This document shows positions 33,551-44,112 of a stretch of DNA of 64,000 bases, piece by piece. Source of the DNA: Malachius bipustulatus. Lineage: Eukaryota > Arthropoda > Insecta > Coleoptera > Melyridae. Below the pieces are notes generated by a model that saw nothing but the letters and a program-made list of their open reading frames with translations, searched no databases and had not been told where the DNA came from. The first letter of the stretch is position 1, and each line of letters opens with the position of its first letter. A program made the position numbers and the translations under genes. The stretch spans positions 9,114,001-9,178,000 of the forward strand of contig OU342631.1 of NCBI GenBank assembly GCA_910589415.1, given 5' to 3'.

Positions 33551-34480
33551 CTCCAAAATCGCGAAATTTCGATTTTCAAAACGCTCCTGTAGCTTTATCT
33601 TTCAAGATTAGTGAACGAAATTTTGGATTCTTGTAAATTATTCGAATGACGTTAGATTTTCGTTGAAAAAATTTCCAAAAGTCCCATCACTTCTACAGGG
33701 TGTCCCTTCAAAATTCCATGAGCCCGGTTTTTGTCATCTCATTTCAGGTCGCAGTTTTGAATCTAGGAGGCTGAAATTTTTGTGGGAGTAAGATATCCAC
33801 AAGGAGTGGTCTGGTATTGCACTTGAGCAAAATCGGCCGAGCCGTTTCAAAATGGCAGCCATTTGAATTTTTTTCCAATTAATGGAAAATTTCCAATTTT
33901 TTGAGCCGCCGTATGAGCAAGATGGCAAAAAAACTTTGAAATAAAATTAACAGGATTTGAAGAAAATTATTGGAAATTTGAGTTAATGCAATAAAATTAG
34001 CATATTTTCCATTAATAAGCCAGTGTCGTGGGTAGGAAAAAGGGTGAAAATGTGTCAATTCTATAACCGTTTATGAGTCCATTTTTGAAGAAGTTGAATC
34101 GAAATTTTCAATTTTTTTTGCTTTAACATATAATTTGATGTCTTAGCTTCAATTCGCCTCGAGTAATGTAGCACTTTAAACGAAAAACAAAAAAGTTTTT
34201 CGCTTGTGCAAAATTAGCTTGCACTTATTAAATCGATGAAATGGTTCGCAATTTCTTTTTTATTTTTTTTCACATTCAATTATGAATGGTTCTGAAAATT
34301 AGAAGAGCAAACGCAACAACAATTAAATCACCTACATGCAGGTGAAAAAAGTATTCAAATTGGTTTTTTAATAACAAAGATACGACCAGTTTAAAAAATA
34401 AAATGTGTAGGATGAAGTATTGGACGTACTACATATACCTACTCGGTCATCGCTACAAATTTGAAAGGCCCCTTGACTGA
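33551..34480. other. AT-rich DNA with one CAGGGTGTCCC word
   Basis: TACAGGGTGTCCCTTC at about 33695-33710 matches the outer end of the 1.2-kb foldback family, but no arm sequence follows. No gene is supported. Confidence 0.4.
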
Positions 34481-34572
34481 GTTTGTTAGGCAAGGGTGTC
34501 CTTGCCTAAATAGTAAACTGTTGATGTGGGTTCGAAACCACGAGAGAGGGTTATTCTTTTTTTTTTTGGTAG
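34470..34572 (+). other. tRNA-like SINE head fragment
   Basis: A perfect 10-bp hairpin (TTAGGCAAGG 34486-34495, complement 34500-34509) is followed by a T-arm-like GTGGGTTCGAAACCAC (34526-34541) with a pol III B-box match. It ends in a T run (34557-34570). The A box is unconvincing. It may be a second, unrelated SINE head or a decayed tRNA pseudogene. Confidence 0.35.
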
Positions 34573-35453
34573 GTAGGTGGTTTTCCGCTTTTCCCCCCAA
34601 AAAAATCGGATTATTTTTTTTTATTTTTAATTTTATATAAAATTTTATATTTTCACGCGCTTATGAGATCTGATTGACGTCATTGTGCCGATTTGACGAA
34701 AATAGGACCGCCTCTACTATTATATCTTGTGTAAGTCATTGCTTCACTCGGAAAACGAAAAAACATCACATTTATCACATTATCGGTCCTTTATTTCGCT
34801 CTTTTATTGCTATTACAATTTTGTACAGAGCACAACACATTGTTGTATATCGAATAAACTGATTATTAAAACACCACATTTTTTCTTCTTTGTTTTTTTT
34901 TCTTTGTGCTAGATCTATACATATATTATGTTATGTGATAGATTGTTATAAGTAGTATTACGGCTTTATTTATTATATTAAAAGTGTTTATTACTACATG
35001 GATGTCCCATTTAAAAAGAACTGGGTAGGTACATGGGAATCTCTGAAACGATAAGAGATACAGGGTCAGATAAATTAGAGAAAATTGCATATTTTCATTA
35101 TTATTAAGAATCTGAAACAAAATATTTGTAAACCTCAGGACGCTGCTGAAATATCCTGCAAAAATGGAAAATTAAAAATTAAGATATCCTATTTTATGAA
35201 AGAAGTTATATTTTTTAATGTCATTCGATATTTAAAAAATCAGGAAAACCAAAAATTTTAATCGTCTTTTTCGAATTTTCGAACAAAATAAGCTCTGTTT
35301 AACCGAAAGTGATAAATAACCATTAAAGCAAGCAATGTGACGTCATTTTGCGACTACATACGACGTCATTCCGTGATAAAACTTTTTTATTCGAAAAAAA
35401 GAAGACGATAATTTTGAATTTTTTTTTTAATGTGATAGCTTTTTGGTAGCCCT
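34573..35453. other. AT-rich intergenic DNA
   Basis: Nothing recognised; only short open frames of low complexity. Confidence 0.45.
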
Positions 35454-35838
35454 TATATCTTGTGATCCACAAAATTTTTCATCAACTATTGCCTTGAATA
35501 AAATTAAGCATGTCTGCCAGATAAAACACAAACAATCGGTAGGTGTGTAAAGGCCGGTCCAGACGCAACGACTAATTGAACGACATGTCGAATCAGACAA
35601 AATGAATCAAGTAAAATGTGAATAAGTGAACTACTCCAATCAAAGATCTACAAATCATAGAACAATAAATAAAAACATGACTGGACTTGCACTGCATAAT
35701 GAACTTTGTACTTTGTTGAGTAAAGAAACTAACCTGGAACAGTAACGACATCTGCTGAGTATGTGTGGTGCTGAGCTTACTACTAATTTCATTTGGCATT
35801 GGTTGTATTTCAAGGAGGATGAAAAACGTGAGTCGTTG

Positions 35839-35902
35839 TAGGGTACCTGTATTACCGACACTGACGCTTACGAGCCCTAGTGTCGGTAATACAGGTACCC
35901 TA
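35839..35902. mobile_element. 64-bp hairpin element with 8-bp target duplication
   Basis: Perfect 24-bp inverted arms begin TAGGGTACCTGTATTACCG and surround a 16-base loop. It is flanked by AGTCGTTG (35831-35838) and AGTCGTTA (35903-35910), an 8-bp duplication with one mismatch. The 8-bp size is typical of hAT elements (inference). It is among the smallest plausible MITEs. Confidence 0.8.
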
Positions 35903-35933
35903 AGTCGTTATCTCAGAAACACAAAATATTATT

Positions 35934-36080
35934 GCCCGTATTCACAAACGATAATTTCCTAAATAATTACGTAATCAATTATCCCCATCTCATTCTATTG
36001 CGAAAAAACTGCATATCTCCATCTCACTCATTTAATTAATTACGTAATTATTTAGGAAATTATCGTTTGTGAATACGGGC
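35934..36080. mobile_element. 147-bp palindromic MITE, copy 2 (inverted)
   Basis: It has the same ends (GCCCGTATTCACAAACGATA and its complement) and the same length as 27178-27324. The asymmetric centre shows it lies in the opposite orientation. It sits within the larger TIR element 35454-36521. Confidence 0.9.
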
Positions 36081-36833
36081 ATATGTCTCTCTGAACGAGG
36101 ATAAAATAACAATTCAATTTGACGTTTCAGTTCGAGTTTAAGTTTTATAATTTGCCATTTTATAATAATTTCACTTCCAATTCGAACCAACGCACAAACA
36201 ATAACAGAATTTATTAAGAATAGTGGTCAAAAATGGCATATGAATCATAAAAAAGTGGCAATAAGGTAGGTGTTTAGTAATATACCAGTATATTCATCAG
36301 GTTATTAAATTGTAGTTATGAATTATTGCTTTTCGCAATATCTTTAATATTTTAATGATACTGACATGAATTGAAATTAAATATGACACAATGAGAATTG
36401 GAACTACTAAAGTTATTTTAAAATTATTATTTTAGTAAAATGAGCTCAGAAATGACTACAATAGCCATCTCTCTCTTCCAAGGCGCTAGTTGATGAAAAA
36501 TTTTGTGGATCACACGATATAATGTGTTTAATACAATACCGAATAACACGAAAAAAACAACATTAGGTATGTCCGTAAGAAAAACAAAATTTGACTATGA
36601 AAGCTCTAGGGTTTAGTTGACCGTGAAAATTTTTATATCATCAGATGGATAGCTGTTGACGACTTATGCAAGCCTACAAAAAATTAGTACTCGCACGGTA
36701 GGTACATGGTACACTATAATATTATGCGACTATGGAAAATTACAGAAAGCCAATTTAAAATGCGGTTAAAATATTCATAATTGAATCGCATAAAAATACA
36801 CTATTTCTGCGATTGATGCGCAAGAAGGTTTTT

Positions 36834-37097
36834 AAAGGTCATCTTATCTCGTAAATGCTAAGAGTGTAAGATAATTAGTTGGTTTTCTCTCACTCAGGAA
36901 GTTGGATCAAAATTCTAGAGTTGTTCTTGGAGGAAGTCACTGCAGACATAAGTTGTTGAAAATAACTCCTAGAGTCTTTAAAAAAATAAAAGCACGACGT
37001 CTGATGTTGGGAATCACAGCAAGTTCGATTATAATTCAGTCATCGCAAACGGACAAGGCACTTTATTACTTTATTATTACCACAAAAAACACAAAAA
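36834..37097. repeat. Dispersed repeat (copy B), SINE-free
   Basis: About 80% identical by eye to 32778-33345 without the SINE. It provides the empty site ACTTTATTACTTTATTATTACC for that insertion. Confidence 0.8.
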
Positions 37098-38923
37098 AAA
37101 ACGTAATTAACTGACTGAAAATTAATTTATTTACGTCAACACGAGCGCTTCTTGCCCGCGTAGCCTGCGCCCCTCTGCCTAATTCGCAACCGTGATACTG
37201 ATACCTCCCTCTCGTCTTCCCCGCCCAGAAAATCAAAAAGGCCGATACATCGATATTACCTAACGAGGAGTTCTTCTATCCTTATTAACCTGAGTGTCAC
37301 GTCCAATAAATGACACTTATGGGCGCGTATTTTCCACGTGATCTCTCAGAGCTGTGATTGAGAGATTGTCCCTTCAAGTTGACGTTCCCAGAGAACGTCC
37401 CTCCATAAGGACGTTGAAGTTATACACGAAATTTTTAATAAAAAGGTCGCTTATGGGATCAAGAACCGTAGGAAACTTCTTCAATTCAAGACCTGGACTG
37501 AATAAGCATTTTTGCTTTATTATTTGAGAAAATTCTTAATGCCGTATAATTGTTTGGTGTGCGAAATATATACAAAGGTAACTGTAATATTATTTGGATG
37601 GGAATTACCTATTTCAGGAGCCTTCTTTAGAAGATTACTGTTTGCCAGTTAATTAAACAGCTTTATCCCCCAATTAATCTGAGCTCGTTCTTATTGCCGT
37701 TTCCGAGTTCCAAATCCGAGACGCAAATCACTGACACCTGTACATCCTTTTACGAAACGCTGATCAGGTAATGTAAGTGTATCATTATTAGATTAAGACC
37801 GGGAATAACATGAAATATTCAAAGTCTGCCCGTATATATGTAATATAACGTAGGTAGGTGCGGGGATGACATCTATGCGGTAGAAGGTGGCAAGTTAGTT
37901 TAACTGTAGCCCAAGTTTAATACAGTTCGCAAAACCCAGCCCCTGAAAACTTCATTAATCAGTAAACCATAGTGGTGGTTTCCGACTTAATTGCACAATT
38001 AGAATGCTCTTGGTGCCGGAAAATTGCTAAGTGTAGGTGTTTCCGCATAAATGAGATGTTAAGTGCCTGATGCTTTAATAATAATCAGCTTAAATTATGT
38101 GCCAGACATTCACTGAGAAATTAACTACAAATTAGGTGGTTGTAATTCCGATGCGCCATGATGAACTGATAACGGCAATAAGCTCCCCGAATATACCGCC
38201 TCGCCAATTTTATACGTAAATATGCGAATTAACAAGCCGATTCTGTTTTACTGTAAGTGGGTCTTACAGCCTAAACTTGAATAATTATAAAAGTATTTAT
38301 ATCGTTTCATCTTACACTTAGTGAGATTATAAGCGTCATGAAATTCTGAACCACTTATGTGGGATTTTCTTTTCGCAAAGTCGTAATGCTGAAAAGTTAA
38401 TAAGAGACTCAATTTTATGGCATGGTTTTTAAAAATGGCGAACCTATCAAACATCACAAGGTATATTTATGGCTATACCTCGGCATAAATTTGAGATCGC
38501 CTGACACAATTCGAACAAATGTGAAATACGCGACTGGTGAATGTTCAATTTTATATTGGATATAATAATTTATAGGGCACATTACTCGTAATATCGCAAA
38601 CCGTTTTATGAATTCTATACTGAAGATGAAATACGTATTAAGTATCTTTTAAGTACAATTTTGCTATAAGTTTTATCAAATATGTGGACATTTTCTCAAG
38701 GTATTAAAATAGACCGGATATATTGGTTACGGTTTATTCTTTTGCAGTTAATTATAATATAAAACGTTGGTGGTCATTTTCATTCATTTACAGCCCTCTG
38801 CAATATCAGTAACTTCAAAGTTACGTCGCTCAGCTTCAACATGACCCTTGCTGAAACATTTCATTTTGTCGTGTTTCGAAAACGTCACCACATTTCCGAA
38901 CTTTTTATCAACATTTACTGATA
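37098..38923. other. Intergenic DNA with small inverted repeats
   Basis: Short inverted repeats occur around 37351-37415 (TCTCTCA..TGAGAGA, and GACGTTC..GAACGTC words). No gene, RNA or known transposon is supported. Confidence 0.4.
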
Positions 38924-38944
38924 GGAGCCCCCCGTTGGGCGCCA
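38924..38944 (-). other. Orphan retroelement primer-binding site (tRNA-Lys type)
   Basis: On the minus strand TGGCGCCCAACGGGGGGCTC follows an AATT. This resembles the tRNA-Lys-type site that stands just inside the 5' LTR of many gypsy-like elements. The LTR would lie at higher coordinates, where a non-LTR RT relic begins at 39003, so only a stub remains. No coding part of the element is visible on either side. Confidence 0.45.
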
Positions 38945-39002
38945 AATTATATGTTGCGAAAACGGATATAAATGCTAGAAATTCACTATCCTAATTATTT
39001 AA

Positions 39003-39815
39003 TAATTTGGAAGACGATCAGCCGTGCAAGCTGTCAGGAGAGTATTGGAAATGGCGGTTAATGCATTTGAGAAGGGCGAGACTGCCACAGCATCACTCCT
39101 GGACCTTTCACTTGCTTTCGATTGTGTGGATCATTCCATCCTGCTGGCCAAGCTCGAAATCTGGGGAGTACGGGGTATTCCACTCGGGCTTCTTGTATCA
39201 TATCTTGATGGTCGATCTCAACATATTCAGGTGCGTGGTGTTAGATCTGCGTCTGTCACAGTGTGCAGAGGGATACCACAAGTATCGATACTTGGCCCTC
39301 CCCTTTTTATTTTGTACACAGCCGACTTTAAAACTTGCCTTCGGGATAACGAGTGTCTCCTTTATGCGGATGATACAACTTTACTGGATACTACCACTGA
39401 TGTAGACAAGCGAATCCCTGCAGTTGAGGGCCTAGTAAGACGGACCTCTGAATAGTTTATCACCAACCGAATGAATGGTAATCCAGAGAAGATGCACACT
39501 CTGACCTTTAGAATCAGGAACTCCTGTAATGAAATAGTAAAGCTTCTAGGTATCTCCTTGATGATGTCCACTCATGGTTTCCCCATAATTTCGGGAAGCC
39601 TTGCTAGGATTTTGTACCTGCTCAAGTCTCTCAGGGATGGTGTGAACGTGAATGTCTTGATAAACGTTTACCATGATCTATTTAGCTCACATATTGTCCA
39701 TGGGGTTGCTTTCTGGGGGTGGGGGTGGGAGGTAAATTGGTATTTTTACGTTGCAGAAGTGGCACCACTCTCAGATCGCTACTGTGAGCTGCAATGGCTC
39801 ATTGATCTCAACTGA
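39003..39815 (+). pseudogene. CR1/L2-like non-LTR retrotransposon RT fragment
   Basis: The plus-strand frame carries the RT fingers/palm: LLDLSLAFDCVDHSILLAKL (39099-39160), RGIPQVSILGPPLFILYTAD (39270-39330) and the catalytic LLYADDTTLL (39357-39387). A TAG stop at 39453-39455, where the family usually has Trp, splits it. The same frame then resumes with the thumb (CNEIVKLLGISL at 39526). A short out-of-frame stretch near 39557-39590 implies two compensating indels before LARILYLLKSLRDG. The PQG and GPLLF motifs are also mutated (QVS, GPPLF). Endonuclease and C-terminus are missing. The 59.9-kb fragment is the kind of C-terminus such an element would have, possibly of a related family. Confidence 0.88.
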
Positions 39816-41468
39816 CCTGCTCCTGCTTCTGAAATGTTCTCTGTCCAGTGGGAATATGTATAAAATTCCATCATAATAAAGCAATTGCGGTGTCCTACAA
39901 TGGCTAACTAAGAACATTTAATATTATTTACCAAAGCAAAAACGGTTTGTTATTAAGGATCTGATACTGCAACTGAACGCTTTTTCAAAGTTGCAATATG
40001 TTTGCCGGGCAGTAAATTTAATGCCCTTGCTCTGGTTTTAGACCTTCTGCTACTTTTAAAAGCATACATTTGTTTATGTTCTAAAACCACGCCCTATCGC
40101 TCTGCAAGTGACTTATGTATTATCTAAAAGCCGGCGTTTGGTCGAGTTCACTTAAATATGAAAATAGACAAAATATCTAGCCGGCTGGAAATTCTGCTTT
40201 TAAAGGGAATTACTGTAAACGCTTTGTTAGCAGAACGCTTCCTAAATTCGTCTCGCAAATCGATCTGACTCGTTTGGAATTCAGTTTGCGTAGCCCCCAC
40301 TCAGCCCACCATAATGCTAGATACAGTTCTTTCAGGACCACGAGTGAAGTTTGCACTTCATTAATTTTGTAGTGTAATTTACCCGAGACTCGGGAGTACC
40401 GATCTGAAGTTTGCATTCAATTTGACTGGTAATGCGTTCAACTTGATTGGTATCAAAAGTCAGTCTGTGAAATTGGGAACTCGAACGCCCACTTTCATCG
40501 CATCTTTGCAACAGTAGCCGGCAGAATCCCTGATGAGAATCCGCCGGTGTTTTTTTTTTACTTTATAATCCGAACTTCGTTTTTAATCTCCGTTTAATTT
40601 GAATAAGATATTGTTCTGGTTCAAGAACTTCTTTTAAATTACTTATTTCCTCTTCCACTGGGAATTTTAATAAAAAGTTATATCTCTTTACAATATGAAT
40701 TTGAAGTACGCCAAATTTTTCTAAAATAGGAATGAATTTCTCACGATATTTCACATTGATGATTGATTTTCGGCTGTTGATTTTGATTGGCAATTAGCTA
40801 AGAGAGTATTACAATGTTTTTCCTAATTGCTTCTATTTTTCATCTTTTACACTATTGGATTTTTAACTTCCAAGAAGTAATATCTCCATATCATCAAATA
40901 TCAAAGAGCAAGAAAAAATCTGACCACGTTTCCACGTCTCGCAGGAAAATCAAACCAACTTTAGAATTTCAAGCTAGCGTGAAAGCGCACGAACGTTTTC
41001 CTTTCCCTTAAGATCGCACCCCTAATGGCAGTCTTGACGGGAGAAGAGAAGCACAGGAGCGGCATAATATCGTGTGGTACGTCGCCCTCAATTCCCGTGC
41101 AGGGGCGGCTTTCGCCCAAGTCAAGCGATTATATTACAAGATTTGCCAACGGTAAGATTATGTCTTTATTTATACACGGTCAGACTGCGAGGGCGACCGG
41201 GGAAGCGTAGGGATGGAGGATGGAGCGGAGCAGGTCGGCTTATTAGTTTAACAAATCTCATTTCGTCTCTAAGCCTATTTATGAAGCGAGGTGTTGTGTG
41301 GGGTGAATGAACATCAGAATTGTTTATGCTGTGAAGCGACTTCATTATGGATAGTTCTGAGGGTTATTCTTGTTTTAATTTAAACATTGTATGATTAAAA
41401 AAAGCTTCCGACATAATTTTTTTCTCAAATCATTTCGTCAGTCGTATTTTCTAAATTACGAACAATAA
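39816..41468. other. Intergenic DNA, no supported gene
   Basis: A 76-codon minus-strand frame at 40563-40793 (Lys/Glu-rich) and frames in the GC-rich patch 41025-41310 show no recognisable domain. No repeats are shared with other parts of the window. Confidence 0.4.
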
Positions 41469-42676
41469 TATACAGGGTGTCCCATAATATGTGGGCAATC
41501 TCCCGGATTTGGGTAAATTTCGTAAAAATAAATGAAAAAATAGCTATAAAATTTATTCCTCAGAGACACCCCTACAAAGATATTAGCTGTTGAAGTTGAG
41601 GGTTGAAAATCAATTTTTTGCAATAACTTTTTTATTTCTTGACCGATTTTGATAATTTTTGGTTTTATTTTGTACTATTTTGGACTGTTTAGAATAGTGT
41701 TTCATAATCTTTGGTAGCACATACATAGACCTCGGGATGGCATAACCCCCTCATTCACTTGAAAGAAAACAATAAAAATAATAATTTTACAGTTTTTTAA
41801 GGTTAATTTTCTTTTTATTTGACATTTTTTACATAAAAAATGTATCTTTATTTATTTCGATAGAGCGAACCGTTGTCGAGATAAACGTCCTTCTAATAGG
41901 TGATGCGTCGCAGGAACTTTCTAAATTTCAAGTAAATTTTAACAAGATGGCTGACCTTTGACAGTAAATTGAGCAGGAAACAAAACAACAACTTAATTAA
42001 ATACACGTCAAATAGTGTCAAAAATTTTATTTCATGCAGATTCAATTCTAACTGATTTTAAAATGAGTTACAAAAGCGCTGAATACGCAGAAAATCAGTT
42101 AGAATTGAATCTGCATGAAATGAAATCTTTGACACTGATGTGTATTTAATTAAGTTATTGTTTTGTTTCCTGCTCAATTTACTGTCAAGATCAGCCATCT
42201 TGTTAAAATTTACTTGAAATTTAGAAAGTTCCTGCGACGCATCACCTATTAGAAGGACGTTTATCTCGATAACGGTTCGCTCTATCGAAATAAATAATGA
42301 TACATTTTTTATGTAAAAAATATCAAATAAAAAGAAAATTAACCTTAAAAAACTGTAAAATTACTATTTTTATTATTTTCTTTCAAGTGAATGAGGGGGT
42401 TATGCCATCCCGAGGTCTATGTATGTGCTACCAAAGATTATGAAACACTATTCTAAACAGTTCAAAATAATACAAAATAACACCAAAAATTATCAAAATC
42501 GGTCAAGAAATAAAAAAGTTATTGCAAAAAATTGATTTTCAACCCTCAACTTCAACAGCTAATATCTTTGTAGGGGTGTCTCTGAGGAATAAATTTTATA
42601 GCTATTTTTTCATTTATTTTTACGAAATTTACCCAAATCCGGGAGATTGCCCACATGTTATGGGACACCCTGTATA
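41469..42676. mobile_element. 1.2-kb foldback (long palindrome) element, copy 1
   Basis: The outer end TATACAGGGTGTCCCATAA is mirrored at 42658-42676. The two arms (41469-42060 and 42092-42676, about 590 bp each) are almost perfect reverse complements. They surround a ~31-base unique centre containing GAGTTACAAAAGCGCTGAA. TA dinucleotides flank it. There is no ORF. A transcript would fold into a very long hairpin. A second copy with the centre inverted is at 61515-62715. The superfamily is not assigned. Confidence 0.95.
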
Positions 42677-43039
42677 TATTTTTACAAAATAAACTAGTCA
42701 GATTCATGGACGCGTCATGCCATCCTCCCCGTCCTGACCGTACGTGGTAGTCTTGCTCCTACCAGACCTGGTTATGAAAAACTCCTGCGTGGTACACCTC
42801 ACCCAGCAGGAGAGAGGTACCAGTGCTCGCGGGTTCAACTCACCCGTCTAGGCGAGAACCGTTTCTTCCGGCTCAGCTCACCGGATTGGTAGATCGAGTC
42901 TTTTATAGCGGGCTCGTCGCTTCTAAACCCCGTTCCTTTTCTCCGCCTGTTATTTCTGCCTTCCTGTAGCTTGTTTTTATAACGTGATATTCGAATGAGT
43001 TTCTTAGATATTCTCACTGAATGTATGAATATGGGTGTG
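42677..43039. other. GC-richer spacer, unassigned
   Basis: This segment holds GC-rich stretches (42710-42960) without a recognisable protein. It lies directly beyond the 3' end of the older RNase H-type LINE copy and might be further element sequence. Confidence 0.3.
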
Positions 43040-43560
43040 ATGGAAAATTGTTATACACCTCAACCGATTAAGCCACCAAGAGCCGTTTTCGTCATTCTCG
43101 CTTTATGGTAAAACGTCTAATCAAGCTTTCCCGAACTTTTAGAAAGACCAAAAGGTGTTTGCGTGAAAATAGTTGCAAGTGCTACTGTTAATTGCTATAA
43201 TAGCTAGTGCCTCTGATCCAAATATAAAATCTAAGGCTTTAGCTTCCATGTATGTTTCTTATCTGTTTCAGATCAGATTTGGGACAGAATGGGTCCCCTT
43301 CCCACTTCCATCAGTTGCAAGTGCCTGTTAAGATTGTTGCTATTGGTAAGCAGCACCCTGCGCTTCAGTTCGATCAAGCTGGGGAGCCGTTTTCTATCCA
43401 ACCAATCAGGAATCGTGTAGCTTGCCTGTGACCTGGTGTTTCCTTCTAATACTTCTCGAATTATTTTTGTCTCCATTCATTAATAGACTTGATTAGAAGG
43501 TTTTTTATCAGACCAAGAGCAGGCTGAGGTCGGCAAAAGTTTTTCCTAGTCACGAGTTTC
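43040..43560 (-). pseudogene. Older copy of the RNase H-type non-LTR element (3' end)
   Basis: The minus strand encodes WLDRKRLPSL..LKRRVLL..NNLNRHLQLM (43476-43290), which aligns with the tail region of the 5.9-7.5 kb element (LIGNKW.. KELRLLVGVL..SSLNRHLQVM). The DNA 43060-43150 matches its 3' region (AAGCCACCAAGAGCC vs AGGCCACCAAGGGCC). The zinc cysteines and reading frame are lost. It is clearly older than the other copy. Confidence 0.7.
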
Positions 43561-43666
43561 CTGAAAACGACTTCCTCGCAAAAATTGAAATTGTGACGGC
43601 GCATCATTCTATTTGACAATAAACAAGTCAAGTCGGTCAAAGGAGGATACTATGTAACTAAATTTT

Positions 43667-44112
43667 GGCGTTAAAGTTTATTCACGCGTAGCTTACATCG
43701 AAAATAGAATTGTTTTCTCGAGCTAAAATTCCTAGAGACCTTTTTCTGAAAAATATCGCGTGTAAATTCACGCACCCTTTGATCAGTTGTAGTGTATTTT
43801 CGATCAGTGTTGACAAGAAACTCCTTATTTGGTGATATGGCCATCAGGATTGGTCCCGGAAGACGCATGACCTACGACGAACATCAGGCAGAAAGCGTCT
43901 AGGGAAGACAGACAGGCTCGGGGAGCGAACGCGAGCGGACGACGAGGGGAAAACCTCACCTGTAAAATCTAATTTACCTAAATTCTATCTCTTTATCTTT
44001 TCCGTGCCTGTATCTTTTTAAAGAAAGAAGTGCAATTGCTTCTGACATTTTATTTTAACGAAATTATTGTTTGAAACCAAAAACAACGAGTGTTTCGGGT
44101 CATCTAAAGAAA
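43667..44112. repeat. Dispersed repeat, copy 2 (partner 13046-13445)
   Basis: Same orientation and block order as 13046-13445, with an unrelated or expanded middle (43800-43960). It begins about 100 bp after the old LINE fragment. No coding domain. Confidence 0.6.

Larger units (their letters stand above)
35454..36521. mobile_element. Nonautonomous TIR DNA transposon, copy 1, with two nested insertions
   Basis: Ends are inverted repeats of ~35 bp: TATATC-TGTGATCCACAAAA (from 35454) and its near-complement ending GGATCACACGATATA at 36521. The interior aligns in inverse orientation with 51605-52311 over several blocks, for example CTGGAACAGTAACGACATCT. Two smaller elements are nested in it: a 64-bp hairpin at 35839-35902 and a 147-bp MITE at 35934-36080. 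There is no transposase ORF, so the superfamily is unknown. Confidence 0.75.

Noticed and set aside
40563..40793. 76-codon Lys/Glu-rich minus-strand frame
   Set aside because: It has a plausible composition but no recognisable domain, promoter or splice context. Frames of this length are expected by chance in AT-rich DNA.
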